A model generated the notes under the pieces. That model saw nothing but the letters and a program-made list of their open reading frames with translations. It was not told the DNA's origin and did no database searches. DNA of 64,000 nt, from contig VFFE01007568.1 in the NCBI GenBank assembly GCA_008921705.1, forward strand, positions 483,856 to 547,855, in the 5' to 3' direction. Shown here piece after piece: positions 12,801-26,200 of the stretch. Numbering within the stretch: the first letter of the stretch is position 1; every line of letters starts with the position of its first letter. This DNA comes from Burhinus oedicnemus. Its lineage: Eukaryota > Chordata > Aves > Charadriiformes > Burhinidae. The position numbers and the translations under genes were made by a program.

Positions 12801-14303
12801 CCATTCCATGTTTTGCCCACTCTAACAGACATTTATGCACAATCACTGAAAGAGGAAATAAATCCCACACTTCCAAGGTTTATTTACTTTCTCAACTTGG
12901 TAGACTGAGAAAGAAGTTAAAGAAGAAGGAAGAACCCATCAGGACCTTTAAAAACAACCCTAGGTATTGGAATTGAACAGAAAAATAGAATTCAGTCTAC
13001 CTGAGGGAACATGTCTACACGTGGGAGCTGCAGTGCACCTTTAAATGGGTTAGCCTGGGTGTCACCAGCAGTCCACGAGCTCTCGCCCTCAAGTCAAACT
13101 GAGCTGTTCTTAGCACAGCAGTGCAGAAACACACCACAAATAACTGTAATTCATTTTCTTAGAGCTGGCCTTCAGTCAGATGGTTATTTATGGCATTTCC
13201 CCTAGGAGGAGCATCCTGATTCTTCAAGTAGACAGCCTGGTTGGGGAAAATGGGGCATGGGCAGAATATTTGCTCTGATCATCAGCACCAGTTTAACATA
13301 ATAGCCATTCACATGTTTTGGCAGTCACTTGTGCCACAGTCAAAACCAAGCTTTCTACAAACATGTACCACCTCCCACAGAAAGACTAGGATGGGGTGTG
13401 TAGTTTAGACTCAGACCACTAATGGTACACACATCAGATCAGAGGCTTGTTCCATTGCACAGGCATGTCCACAGCTGGTGAGTTAATACTGAAAATTTGC
13501 GAGGAAGGAGCTTATCACAATTACCATAACTGAAAAACTCGAAATTAAACAAGCGTTTCCTTCTGTCAGTGCAACAGCTTTGGGAATTTTACTTGTACAC
13601 TTAGCAACGAAGGACAGAGAGAAAGAGCTGCTGTTTAGAAGACAGGATCCCTCCCTGGCAAATATACATAGCTGAAAATATGCCATTGCTATTGGCTCCT
13701 CTGCAACTTCCAAAGCATGCTAGTTCCTCTATGTAGGATGTTTTAAGAGTACACCTAAAGAGAGACCATATTTTCACTAGGAACAATAAAAAAAAAAAAA
13801 AATCATCTTATCTTTAACTTGACCATGCCATAGGCAATTAATTTGTTTGCTTTCCTAATGAAAAGGTAAATAAACATGACATAAATATTTAACCTGCAGT
13901 CTTTGCCTCTTGCCAATACGTGGTTGGTTTCTCATAGCAACAACTCCCATGCTATTGTCAACAACAGGACACTTGAGTTACTGCAAATCTGGACTAATTC
14001 CACTGAACATAACAGTCCCACATCTGTACTTCATCGTAGCTGTTCCCCTGGTGCCAGCTGGAAGGCTTGCTCACGGTGGTTCAGCAAGCCAAGGATCAGC
14101 AAACAGTCCTAGTCACAATTACTCCCACCTCCCCTGGCTCACCTTCCCTGGATGCTTCTCCTAAAGGGATGCAGGAACAAGTGGCGATAAACACACAGGT
14201 AGTTATGTGCCCTCCAGAAAGTGTTGAGCACAAATGTGACAGTGAAAAACAGGGGGAAGAGAAACCCAAGCTGGTTCAGCAGTTTCAGAAGTTAGCCCAG
14301 ATT
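9889..14303. other. Non-coding, no feature recognised
   Basis: AT-rich sequence with a 15-base A run at 13788-13802 and a short (GT)n run at about 12700-12716. The A run has no recognisable retrocopy before it. No exon, RNA gene or mobile element could be identified. Confidence 0.5.
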
Positions 14304-16100
14304 ATGGAATCACGGAATTTTCAGAGTTGGAAGAGATCTCTAGAGATCATCTAGTCCAACTCCCTGCTGACGCAGGAATGCCTAGAGCACATTACTCAGG
14401 ACTGCATCCAGGCGGGTCTTGAAAATCTCCAGAGAAGGGGACTCCACAACCTCCCTGGGCAGCCTGGTCCACTGCTCTGGCACCCTCACCATAAAGAAGT
14501 TTTTTCTTAGGTTTGAATGGAACTTCCTATGTTCCAACTTGTGCCCGTTGCCCCTTGTCCTGTCACTGGAAACCACTGAAAAGAGTCTGCCTCCATCCTC
14601 CTTCAACCCACCCTTTAGATACTTCCAAGCAAGAATAAGGTCTCCACTCAGCCTTCTCTTCTCCAGGCTTAAGAGTCCCAGCTCTCTCAGCCTTTCCTCA
14701 TAAGGGAGGTGCTCCAGCCCCCCAGTCATCTTTGTTGCCCTGTGCTGGACTCTCTCCAGTAGTTCCCTGTCCTGCTTGAGCTGAGGAGCCCAGAACTGGA
14801 TACAGTATTCCAGTTGTGGCCTCACCAGTGCCGAGTAGAGGGGGAGAGTGACCTCCCTCGACCTACTGGCCACGCTCTTCCCTATGCAGCCCAGGATTCC
14901 ATTGGCCTTCCTGGTGACAAGGGCACATTGCTGGCTCATGGATAATGTACTATCTACCAGGACCCCCAGATCCTTCTCCTCAGAACTGCTTTCCAGCAGG
15001 TCCACCCCTAACCTATACTGGTGCCTAGCATTCTTCCTCCCCAGGTGCAGGACCCTACACTTGCTCTTGTTGAACCTCATTAAGTTCTTCTCTCTCCAGG
15101 TCACGCTGGATGGCAGCGCGGCCCTCTGGAGTGTCAGCCACCCCTCCCAGTTTGGTATCATCAGCGAACTTGCTGAGGATACACTCTGTCCCCTCATCCA
15201 AGTCATTGATGAATATATTGAACAAGATTGGACCCAGTATTAACCCCTGGGGGACACCACTGGTTACAGACCTCCAGCTTGACACTGCTCCATTAATCAC
15301 AACCCTCTGAGTTCTGTCACACAGCCAGCTCTCAGTCCACCTCGCTGTCTCCTTGTCTAGCCCACATACTTCCTCAGCTTCCTAATGAGAATGTTATGGG
15401 AGACAGTGACAAAAGCCTTGCTGAAGTCAAGGTAGATGATGTCTACTGCTCTCCCCTCATCCAGCCAAGCAGTTATAACATCACAGAAGACTGTCAGATT
15501 GGTCAAGCATGATTTACCCTTGGTAAATCCATGTTGACCACTTCCAATAACTTCCTGTTCTTCAACATGTTTGGAGATGACATCCAGAACAAGTCGCTCC
15601 ATTACCTTCCCAGGGACAGAGGTGAGACTAACCGGCCTGTAGTTCCCTGGGTCTTCCTTCTTGTCCTTTTTGAAGATTGGAGCGATGTCAGCCTTCTTCC
15701 AGTCCTCAGGCACCTCTCCTGTTCCCCACAACCTTCCAAAGATGATGGAGAGTGGTCTAGCAATAGCATCTGCCAGTTCTCTCAGCACTTGCGGGTGCAT
15801 CCCATCAGGGTCCATGGACTTATGGATATCCAGCTTGGCCAAGTGGTCTCTAACCTGGTCCTCCTCAACTGAGGGAAAACCTTCCTCTCCCCGGACCTTC
15901 CCCCTTGCCTCCAGGGTCTGGGATTCATGAGGGACAGCTTTAGCAGTGAAGACCGAAGAAAAGAAGGCATTCAGTAACTCCGCCTTCTCTACGTCTTCCA
16001 CCACTAGGGCTCCCATCTCATTCATCAGTGGGCCTACATTTTCCCTCGTCTTCCTTTTTCTATTGATATACTGAGAGAACCTCTTCTAACTATCTTATTA
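14304..16100 (-). mobile_element. CR1 LINE, 5'-truncated, about 1.8 kb
   Basis: The largest mobile element in the window, read on the minus strand. It covers the ORF2 linker ahead of the reverse transcriptase (QYINRKRKTRENVGPL, around 16030-16085), the reverse transcriptase fingers and palm, the C-terminal region ending at a stop at 14382, and a ~78-bp 3' UTR with GTTGGACTAGATGATCTCTA and a terminal GTGATTCCATAAT. A full-length avian CR1 is about 4.5 kb, so the 5' UTR, ORF1 and the endonuclease half of ORF2 are missing. The 5' edge near 16100 is approximate; CR1-like coding is lost there. Both ends lie in ordinary AT-rich sequence. No target duplication was evident, as expected for CR1. Confidence 0.94.
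14382..16085 (-). pseudogene. CR1 ORF2 reverse transcriptase remnant, frameshifted
   Basis: Non-LTR retrotransposon reverse transcriptase, which copies LINE RNA into the genome by target-primed reverse transcription. The 222-codon frame starting at 16025 contains NYRPVSLTS (residues 128-136), the GFTKGKSCLTNL segment and palm block A YLDFSKAF with the catalytic Asp at residue 200 (codon 15426-15428). A second frame carries [20 protein letters not shown] and the catalytic FADD motif (Asp codons 15157-15162). A third frame runs through the C-terminal region ([32 protein letters not shown]) to the stop. The frame is lost near 15350-15365, where about two extra bases seem to sit after RKY, and again near 15076-15100, where CR1 copies normally have about 20 more bases. 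After block A the usual Asp of FSKAFDTV is Val. The copy cannot encode a working enzyme. The family is certain; the exact lesions are inferred from memory of the consensus. Confidence 0.9.
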
Positions 16101-19100
16101 TTCAAAGTGGTGTGTCAGGAGCAGCATTTGACCCACCATCATCTCATTGTGATGACATTAAATCTTTTACCTTGTAGCCCCTACTGCATTCTCCTGTGTG
16201 GCAATTAGTCATGCAAAGTCCCTGATTTCATTCTGCAGATGATCATGCCATTTGTCAGTAACCAATTTTCTGCACATGACCTTCTCCTTAATATCTAGTT
16301 GGCCTTGGTCAAACTCCCAATTAAAGTTTCTTCCTTCATCAGTAAACTGTTTGTATACCACTTTTCTAGCATAATAATACATCAGTCAAGATGCCAGCAG
16401 TTACTAAAACCAGGTTTCACGCTCCATGTTAGGGAGCTGTTTGTTTCTCAAGCTGCCTATAAATTTCACAGCTCAACTAATAATGCATGAGAGCAGCTAA
16501 ATGTAAGGAAAATTATAACAAACTGAACTATAATAGCTTTTTATTGCAGTTTATGTTGCCAGTGTCTGAAATCCTGGAAATGTTACCGATCAAATCACTA
16601 TTATTGCAAATAATTGCAAGTAACAGTGAATTATTCTCTCTTAATATTTTACTGCAAAAGAAACTGTCTATATAAATTAGCTGGAGCGATCCAGAAGACA
16701 AGGATTTAATCAGAAATCAATCAGCATATATGCACTTTGAATTTAATAATGAGAAACTGTCAGTGCAGGTAGAAAATTTCCCAAGTTAGATTTCACCATA
16801 GTTACTAGCCTGTTAGAAGAATACGAAATATGATCTTAAAAATCCCTGTGACCAATTGACTACATGTGTCAACTTGCCTTGAAAGATTAACTTAATTATG
16901 TAGAAAGGGGGAAACAGAGCTGGTAGGATTGGTAGGATTTAAAAGTCTTTGATGTATATTTCTTAAGTGCTGAGATAGGGCGGTTGAAACCACATATAAT
17001 ACTATGAAAATGTGCTGTTTAATGTAAATGTCATGCACACATCATCTTTGAATGGAAAGCGTTACAAAATCCTTGACCAAGCTGGAAGTTAACTCAAAGA
17101 GGTCTTATTAAAAGATGTTTTCTTATATCTTGTTATTGTAGGACTAAAAAATCTCATCAAAGTTAGTGGGAAACAATCTTGTGGTGAAAATTGCTCATTT
17201 TTCTGAATTGGCACCTCTGTGTTTTCTATTTCTTCTTAGCTAATAAACTCCACTTTTCTTGGGTTCCTGTGTTCATGAGGCCAAATTCAGAGGTCCTAGA
17301 CACCACATGTGACAGTTCCCAAACCCATCAAAACTACGGTCTAAAAAAGCCTCCTCACCTGTCACCAGAGCTTGGAGGTGCCCAAAATTACCAGCTGATG
17401 CCCTAGCGTGTCTTTATAATTTTCTGGGCATCAAGAGATGGGTATATGCTTCTTACCCAGAACAGCCCTATTTCAGGAATTTTAAGGGCTCTGTTCTGTT
17501 TAAGCTGACTGGGGCTCCAAAAAACAGACACTCTCTTACATTTATAGCGTGTCCTCACAGAATTCCTACCTTCTAGCCTCTTTTTATAGTCAACAGAGAG
17601 AATCAGGCAATTTTAAGAAGAATCAGGCACTCATCTGACCCGTAAAGAAGACTGAACCACAGGACATGAAAGTGGGCATTTGTCTCCACTGATTATGAAA
17701 GGAGACCAGTGTGACTGAACTTCTGCGTGGACACAAACATTTGAGCAGATGTCTCTCATCTTCATATCTAATGCACTCAGGATACTAATACCATTGAAAC
17801 AACTTGCAGATACTTCATGCACAGAAAGCAGATTTCTTAAGACAGTAGATTTGATAGTAACAGCAATCCTGGTTAGATGTTAGGCTTAATTTACCCTAAT
17901 TTTAAGGACAGGAGGAGGGGAAGTACAGATATAAAATTCACATCATGTGAGTAAAGTCTGAAATGTTGAATATGAGATTTTACATTGGAGAGAAAATTCA
18001 GAATTTTTTAATGTTTATGGCATCTTAAAATTTGACTCAAAAAAAAAAAAAAAGAAAATCAAAGTGAGGAGAATATTTCCCCCCTGAAATATTTCATTAT
18101 GACTAGATTGCATCACATTCTTTAGATGTCCTTGAATGTCCATTACATTTTTTTACTTTCAAATCAAAATGTTTGTCTCAGACCCCAAAGCACAACAGAA
18201 TAGTTTCTGCTTGTTGCATCTCAGGCCATTTGTAGCTGTAAAATGTCAAAAGAAAGAATTTTGCTAAGTCAGGCATTAAAGGGAATTGTAAGATAAGGGC
18301 AGGTTTTAAAATAATTTTTTCCAATGTGTTGTTTAAGCCGGATCAGAAGAAATTTTTATCAAAAGAACAACATTTCAATTTTATCAGGTCACGAAACAAA
18401 TGCATCATCTTAATTTGACCTTCAGATACACTCTATTTGGTTGAATGACTGGCTGCTTACTCTTTTCTATTTAAAACACAGATATACAACCCGGGGTAGA
18501 AAAACAATCAGTTAAGAGAAAACCTATGAATGAACTTCTATACTAGAATGACAAAGTATTGTAATGAACAAAACCTCTCATTTTAAATACAAATTGAGAA
18601 ATATTTTGCTCTAGATTAACAGTGCAAAGAAAAGTTTAAGAGAAAAACATCTTTTATATAGTAAGATTTAGAGAGTGCTTATAACCCCAGGGACAAGTGA
18701 TATTTCCTGTTACACTAGCACAATTTTACTTAACAGAGGCAAACCTGGATTTGCTTGCTACCGTTCAAACTAGACATCAGGATTCAGAGAACATGAGTTT
18801 TGAAGATCTCCCCAGAGACTTACCAACAAGACTGGCTTTTCAGGGAATGATTCCTTCATTGGAAACTCGGAAGGTGTCTTAATGTGCACACTCATGTGTG
18901 AAGCCTTTCAGAAGACCTCAGGGCCGAGAGCGGGAGCTTCAGAGGGACAAGACACTGCTGAGAGCAAGGGTGACTGCAACATAACAAACTTTCTTCTCGG
19001 GATGCAGTGCATTTTTTACAAACATTAGCAAATCATCACGGCACACCTCTTCATCTTTGCATGTTTGAAAAATTAAGAAACTGACACTTAATGGAGTCAA

Positions 19101-20235
19101 ATGAGTTTACTTACAGGAGGTCAGCGTGGTAGTTTCCCTCCCTTCCCATGCTCTGGCTCCACAGCTAGGTGTAGTTTCCTCTCTAGTCATTTATGTCTCT
19201 TTTCAGAAGAACGTCTCTAACTTACTAATACTGCCATCACATTTTCTGGCTTACTCAAACACAGCTTAACCTGGTTACTTCTCACTTTGACTACTGAGCT
19301 ACTAAGAAAGCTTAATCTTCCCGTGTTCCCCAGGTAAACTGCCACTGAATTCAAAGATAAGAAAAGGAACTATGGACCACAAAATTACTTTCATGAGGAA
19401 AAAAAAGCTGAAAATATTCTCCTTGTCAAAGAGGTTCTTCATGTTGTCCATTATATCAATGCTTTGAAAACACACAGTGCTACATAGCTGCTATTACAAT
19501 TACTGTATCTAAACCCAAGTTATTCAGGTTTACATAGAAAAACTCATTCAGAGAAAAACCTAAAGCACAATACTCCAGTCCTATAAAAAACACACTCTAT
19601 ACAGATCCAACAACGGCAAAAAACCCCACACAAATGAAAAAGTATCACCTCTTTAATACACCCACAACAGATCAATGATTATTGTATCACTTGGTGAAGT
19701 CTTCCTATGTAAGAAACACCAGACCAGTATAAACTAACATGAGCAGATTTATAACCATTGGGTATAGGGATTAGGTGAAATATTGTCCCCATGGAGTGAA
19801 AAATTAATTTTTCAAAATGCTGACCTTCAGAATTGCTGATCTATTTATACCTCTAGGTTTACAGCATATGAAAGAGAACTTCGGCTTGTTGCCTGGCACA
19901 TGCATCTTTAGAATCTACAGTCTCTTTTTTGTTCTGGAACAAATGAAAGAAAATAATAATAATGAAAGTTCAAAAGAAACCAACATTGTATGGTAGATAG
20001 CTCTTTAAATCTTCAAAGCTAAGAAATTATTAGCAATTAGGAATTAGGAGCCTTTAAATAATAAAATTCAAGTAAAAATAATATATTTTTGCCAGCCTTT
20101 AAAGGCATTAGTTAACTTCTGTATTATTTAAATATATTTTTCATATAATTAAAAAGGATTTGTGATATTTTCTCTTCTATTTTTACGTCCTCACTCTACA
20201 CATACACAGACTGCATTTCCACAGTTATCAATGCA
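16101..20235. other. Non-coding, no feature recognised
   Basis: AT-rich sequence to the right of the CR1 insertion. It contains a 15-base A run at 18039-18053. No domain, exon or repeat family was recognisable in the short open frames. Confidence 0.5.
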
Positions 20236-20264
20236 AGACAAAGCAAAGCAAAGCAAACCAAAAC
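20236..20264. repeat. Short (GCAAA)n-like microsatellite
   Basis: About four consecutive AAGCA units followed by degenerate CAAACC/CAAAACC words, roughly 29 bp in all. Too short to classify further. Confidence 0.6.
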
Positions 20265-23200
20265 CACAATAAATACTGCTTGCCTTGAAAGAGGAAAATC
20301 AAAGCAAAACTGAGTACCTGATGAACTCCTTTCCCTATTGTTTCAAAAGTAAGAGTACACCATGTAAGAAAGCACTCTGTTTTCTCATTTAATTCAGTCG
20401 GTAAGCCTCCCAGGGGGAAAGGATGTCTGACTTACGAACTAATGCCTTGGGAGTTCTCAGAATTCTTAAAGTATTTAGTTCCTTTACTCTCCTTGTCCTT
20501 CATCCTGATCTTCACACAATAAGGTTAAAAAACAGCCTGAGTCTTGACAGGCAGGTTTACGTGCGAGTTAAACTGCTATGGCTTTCATTTCTTGCTTCTC
20601 ACGTGACAAATGGGGATTAATTATCTATATCTTTAATGGTGTGCTTAGAAATAATATCAGAAAAAATCAGGCAGAAGATATCAGCAAGAATGCTTCTGTT
20701 CAGTGCTTTTTCTTTTGCAATGTAATAACGCCTGCTGTAGAGACCTAGAAGCAACTTCATTTTGGGGACATATTTTTGTACTGCAGTGGTGCAACATTGT
20801 TTGGTTTGACTTTTAAATTTGCTTTCAGATATTGAAAAGTTCTTAAGTTCAGTGGCATTAATTTTCGTTTTAACTGTAAAGTAAAATTCCCATGCATTTA
20901 CCAAAATTTCATGAAATTTCTTTCTCTTTCTAGGGAGGCTTTTCTTTACCTCCCTTGTATAAATTGTCTCCACCTGCTTACAAATATTTAGCAGTACTCA
21001 ATAGACAGTAGAAGGCTAGGTGCCTTCATTTCTGCAGAACAGAAAATATGCCAAACATGTTCTTGCCCTTTGAGACACTAGACACCAAGAAGGCTCTTTG
21101 AGCATGCTAAATGAACTAGGAAGATCATAAATTTTCAGCTCTAAAATTTCCCATGAAGAGCTACTATATTGGTAACACCCTTTACTATCCTATTCTCACC
21201 TTTCTCAGGGTTTTTGGGGTTGAAGGTGGCATTTCTGACTGACCACTGAAACCAGCAGAGAGACAATGGAAAGGAAGAAACGCATTACACCTCTTATACT
21301 CATCATGTAATGCTAAACCAGCATTCCTTCCCTTGTTTCATCTGCCACCACTCAATAAGAGGGCTGAGGAGTCTCTGTACTCCACTGTTCAAAGCCAAGA
21401 CGATGATCAAGAAAAAAGCCCTCCATGAACCTTCTCAGTGCTTTTCACCTCTGCAGAGCAAAAGGGCAAAGGTATTTGTTGTCAGACAAGCTATTTCTCC
21501 TCACCTCCAGGCATCTCCTTCTTAAAATGGGGAGGAGGGGGGCGACTGTTTCCCTGACATTCAGCAAATCCCTGTTTTTTACACAATCCTGTCAAGAACC
21601 ATGTTCTTCTTGCAGCTCTTCTCAATGAAACTGAGACGGTTGGTAGGTCTGGGAGCTGCAAAGAGTAATAGAACTTCAGAGAAGCCAGGAACAAGGAAAA
21701 TTGCAGCAAAAGGGGCACTCTCATCGAGCAGTAGCATCTAAGAGTAGAAGTCATCCACGAGTGACCGTCATTTAGGAAGTTCAAGCAATGAGCAGTCTGG
21801 AGGCATGGGGGGTTAAAAAGCATGTCCCACGAAACAAGTACATAGGATGTGGGGCACACTTCAGCCCATAAAACGCCTACACGAATACCCATGATGTGCT
21901 ACCATCTGGCCCTCAGAGTACGTTACTACTGTTGAGTAAGATAATTCAGCAGTAAGGTTTATACTCCATGGTGGATGCTTCACAGCATAGACATGACATG
22001 GGCACGATACCGTAACACCCACCAGAATCCCTTACACAGGAAACCACGGAGATAGGGAGGTTGCCATTCTGGGAACATACACTTCACTAGGGGACTGAAA
22101 CTGAAGAAGTTAGATGGACAATATAAATGGAAAAAAAATTAAAAGGAGGCAGAGAAACGTTTCCGCCATTGACTATGAAGGTTACATACAAGATACTGTT
22201 TAGAGAGAGCCTCAAATGACAACAGATGGTGTTTACATGATTTCAATCCTACTTGACTCTTTTATGGATATATCACTTATCTATTGCTCCATTTGCCATA
22301 AAAACAAAGAATAAAGGAAGAAGTTTAAATACTTGCTTTGACTGTGCATTTTCTTTTTGGTATTGCAATGGTTGCTTTTCATAATTTCATACTTCAGTTG
22401 ACTCTCTATGATACTCATTATGAAATAATAAAACTATGAAATAATGAGTTATACAAAACATACATTTCTGTAATGTCCCTTAAGAGACATGCTTGAGGCT
22501 AGACATAAAATAAAATCACCTTCCTGTTCAGAAGGTTTTGGCAAAATTATATTTAAAGTTAAATAATTTCTTCTAAATTGTTTGTTAATGCATCGATACA
22601 CACAAAATCACAAGGGTTAAAATAGGAATACAGCATACCATTGTGAACATTTAGAAGTACTGGTACATCTCTATTCTTTCCTCATATCGTCTCTGTAGAA
22701 CATTCCATAACATGTATTTGAAGTGACAGCATGTACACCATCATATCCTAAATAATTTCAAATTACCATATGTACGTAGACATGTATATATGCATATTTC
22801 ACACTTCCAAGAAAACTTGTTATATACATTCTGGTATAGTAATATTTGTAATCCTAAACCAGTTACCTTTTCTGTACGAAACGATTTTCTCTCTCTGCCT
22901 CTACTATATCAGGACAGAACCCATGGTTAGGAGAAAGTAAAGACAGAGGAAGAAATGCTATGGGCTGATTTAAGGTTACCGATGAACATTGACTAGGATG
23001 GACACATAATTTCACCTGCTAGGGAGATCCCATGCACCCGATGCAACACATACAGTCAAAAGCAGCCTTCCCTCCTAGCAACTGATGTCATAACATGTCA
23101 AAAAGTCTGATAATTGATTATAGGGAAGAAAAGAGTTAGGAAACCACACAGTTTTCTTCACCTCTTTCTGACAACGTGGGAAGAGCTGAATCCGTGGGCT

Positions 23201-26200
23201 CTCCACCATGCTTCCAGCAGGGAAGGGCGTATTCACCATCCCCTCACCTTGGACAGCAGCTCAAAGCCACGGTTTATTTTTAAACACTTTAATAATAGAA
23301 GGCTGAAATCACCTTCTGAGGTTTGAATGGGTCGGATCCAGCGTGCACGTCTGACAGCATGATAACTAACACTGCCTGCACAGCTAGAAACAGCCAGAGA
23401 TACTTTGAAGTAAACTTGATTGAAGTACACCAGTCAAGCGCTAGGTGCGTTTTGAAGGCAAGCCCTCAGGCTGCGGCTTCTCACTGCTCCTCTGCCCAAA
23501 GCACCGGCTCAGTGAGCAGGCTCTGAAGCAGCTGTAGCCGAAGCACGGTGACTATTAATTGTGGATAGAAAAAGCCATTACAAGCACCAGGGGAAGAGGA
23601 AAATCTCTGAAGTTGCAGGCATGGGGAGCTGCTAAAGGAGAAACACAAAATAGCTTTAAGCCGCAGTATTTCCTCTCATAAAGCACAAAGAGAGCAAGCA
23701 CTGGTGAATGTAAAATGGGTAACTGCAAGAAAAAAATCCAGTTTGCGCTCTTGCCATTGACAACAACTTGGTTTACACAAAATACATGACCCTACATGTT
23801 CTATGAGCATACGAAGACTTGTTAAAACAAAATCTATGTTTAAATCTACAAAGAAGGGCAATTCAGAGTTAGAGCTCCTCCAAAAATGTCATTCTATAAG
23901 ACACTTTCACACCAGTCAACTTCCAGCCAGTTCCCTCTGTAGTGAAAGGAGCACGATCAAGGAATCACTCTCTCCACTTACTACATAAGGTTCCTCAGAA
24001 GACTATCCTCTGAATTTGGCTGTGGTTTCATAAGAATCACTGTCATTCTGACTTAAATTTTCCTAGCTCACATGCTTTTTAAGTCATCTGTTTCCAAATC
24101 CAATTCACAGCACAACTGCACAAGGCTTTGTGACAAAACAGCAAAGGGAGCAACGCAGGAGAGGAAACAAGAGGTTGGTGACAAAGCAGGACTACCACAG
24201 GCCAGTATCACCCATATGCCTGTGTCTGATAAAACCTTGGCTGTGGTTGGTTAATGAAATGTCTGAATTTGGGTGATGGAATCTCCTCTCATCTGCCACC
24301 CACACCTTAGCGGTTAGGGGTGGCAAATAACACAGCAAGCCTCAGGGCCAACAGGAGTCGCCTGCCCCTTCCTCACTGCAGCCAACCTGTGCAATCCCTG
24401 TGGCTTTCCACAGCAACGCACATCCTGAAACACCCAGTGAACAACAGAAAACTGAACAGTCATTTTTCAGTAATGTTTACTGGAATAATCAACCTGCCAC
24501 AGAATGATTAGTACTCCCTGTACAAAATATTGAGCATGTTACATTCCCTATGCTGACAGGGATGCTAAACACTGTGTTTGCCCTCACAAAAAGCACCTAC
24601 AGCCAGTGAGAAATAATAATTGTCAAAAGCGATATGACGGAGGAGGGCGTCTGAACAAACAAACATAACCAGACTCTTCTCCCCTCCAGGACGAACCAGA
24701 TATGATTGTGACCAAGAGTCACAGAGGTCTTAGTCCTGATTTAGTACAGTGAAAACATCACCGTCGTCATGCTGTCAGGCTCTAAGCAGAAGAGATGGAA
24801 GGACAGAAAGCCACAAACAAAAATCTCTCTGAAAATCACACAGGACATCACATGGTGATTTACAAAAGACAATTATCTTTTCCACTGCTTCATGCAAGGC
24901 ATCTTTCCTTAGGTGGAGAGATAATGAACACTCACACAGCTCATTTGGGTTTCAGCGCTAGCTACCGACACTTAACACATTCAAATTGGAGGCCTTCAAA
25001 TTGGAAATGGACAGCTAAAGTGGCACCTTTTTCACTTTACTTCACACCACTTCCAGCATCTACAGTATCACCTTAGAGGTTGTTGACTCCCCTTAGCTGT
25101 ACCACTGGAGATGGGACAGAGGAAAGACTGACTGTATTTTTCCCTGCTAATCAAATTCAGTGAGGCCTTAATTTGCATCAGAACAACTTTTCGTTGATGA
25201 ATAAAGAGGGAAGATTTAAACACAGAAACAATCCAGCTCAAACAGCTTATTCCAGCAATGGAAAGTGACAGCATATGCACACATATAATCACATGGGAAA
25301 TAATAATAGTACGTCCCAGTGCACTGCACAGCATAAGAAAGCCAACTGCCCAAGGGATATGTCAAGAATGATTTATCTGTATACAGGGCTCCTTTTCCAT
25401 GTGTCACCGCCTGATTTCTTCAGTGGAATTACCAAAACCTCGGTGGAAAAATAGCTATAGCTTCTTTCTCTTACCTTATCTCTTGTCATTTGAAAATAAC
25501 TTACATCATCCTTTAAAAGAAACATAGGATCTTTCTCAGTATTTAAAAAATGAGAGGAAGCTATTTAAAAAGACTTTGCTTCTAACTTACATTCACAGAC
25601 AAGTAAGTAGATGTTTAGATTCTACTGAAAATATCAGTATTTTGATCTGAAAAACACATTGCTAATTCAGAAACTGATTGATGGCTTTTCTTGTCTCTTC
25701 CTGTAGATATTATCTCATATAACCTTCTATCTCAATATTGTCCAAGTTTTGCAATGTGATTGGTTTGCTTCTGTATACCCATTATATTATTTCAAACTAG
25801 TCAGATGTATAAATAATGTGTCCATAGATAGTAGTCACAAAGCTACTATCTTCTTCTCCTCACAAGACTACTCTCTTCTTACTATCTCCTGTTACTTCTT
25901 TTCCCACATCCTCTGCTGCAACTTCCCTGGAAGTTTAAAGGAATCAGTGTCTACCAGATAAGGAACTGAAAAACAGACAACAAAAATGACTAGTGGTATC
26001 ATGAGCCTCTCCCTGTAAGAATTGCTTCTGGAAGAGGATGGTTAGTCAGAACTTTGCCAAAGACTTAGAAACACTATCTGCAGTATGAGCGTTATCCAGT
26101 GCCCAGGAACAAGCGCAGCAGGAAACAACGCTGCCTCATCTGGTGGCCTGACATCAGATACTGTGTCAGTGGCCTGACACAATGGATATTGTGTTTTCAA

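Noticed and set aside
13009..13140. Words recalling old amniote DNA transposon remnants (ATGTCTACACGTGGGAGC)
   Set aside because: No terminal inverted repeats or extended similarity could be followed. The similar impression at 42330-42410 is equally weak.
14848..15243. Plus-strand open frames of up to 131 codons across 14419-15930
   Set aside because: They are antisense shadows of the CR1 reverse transcriptase remnant.
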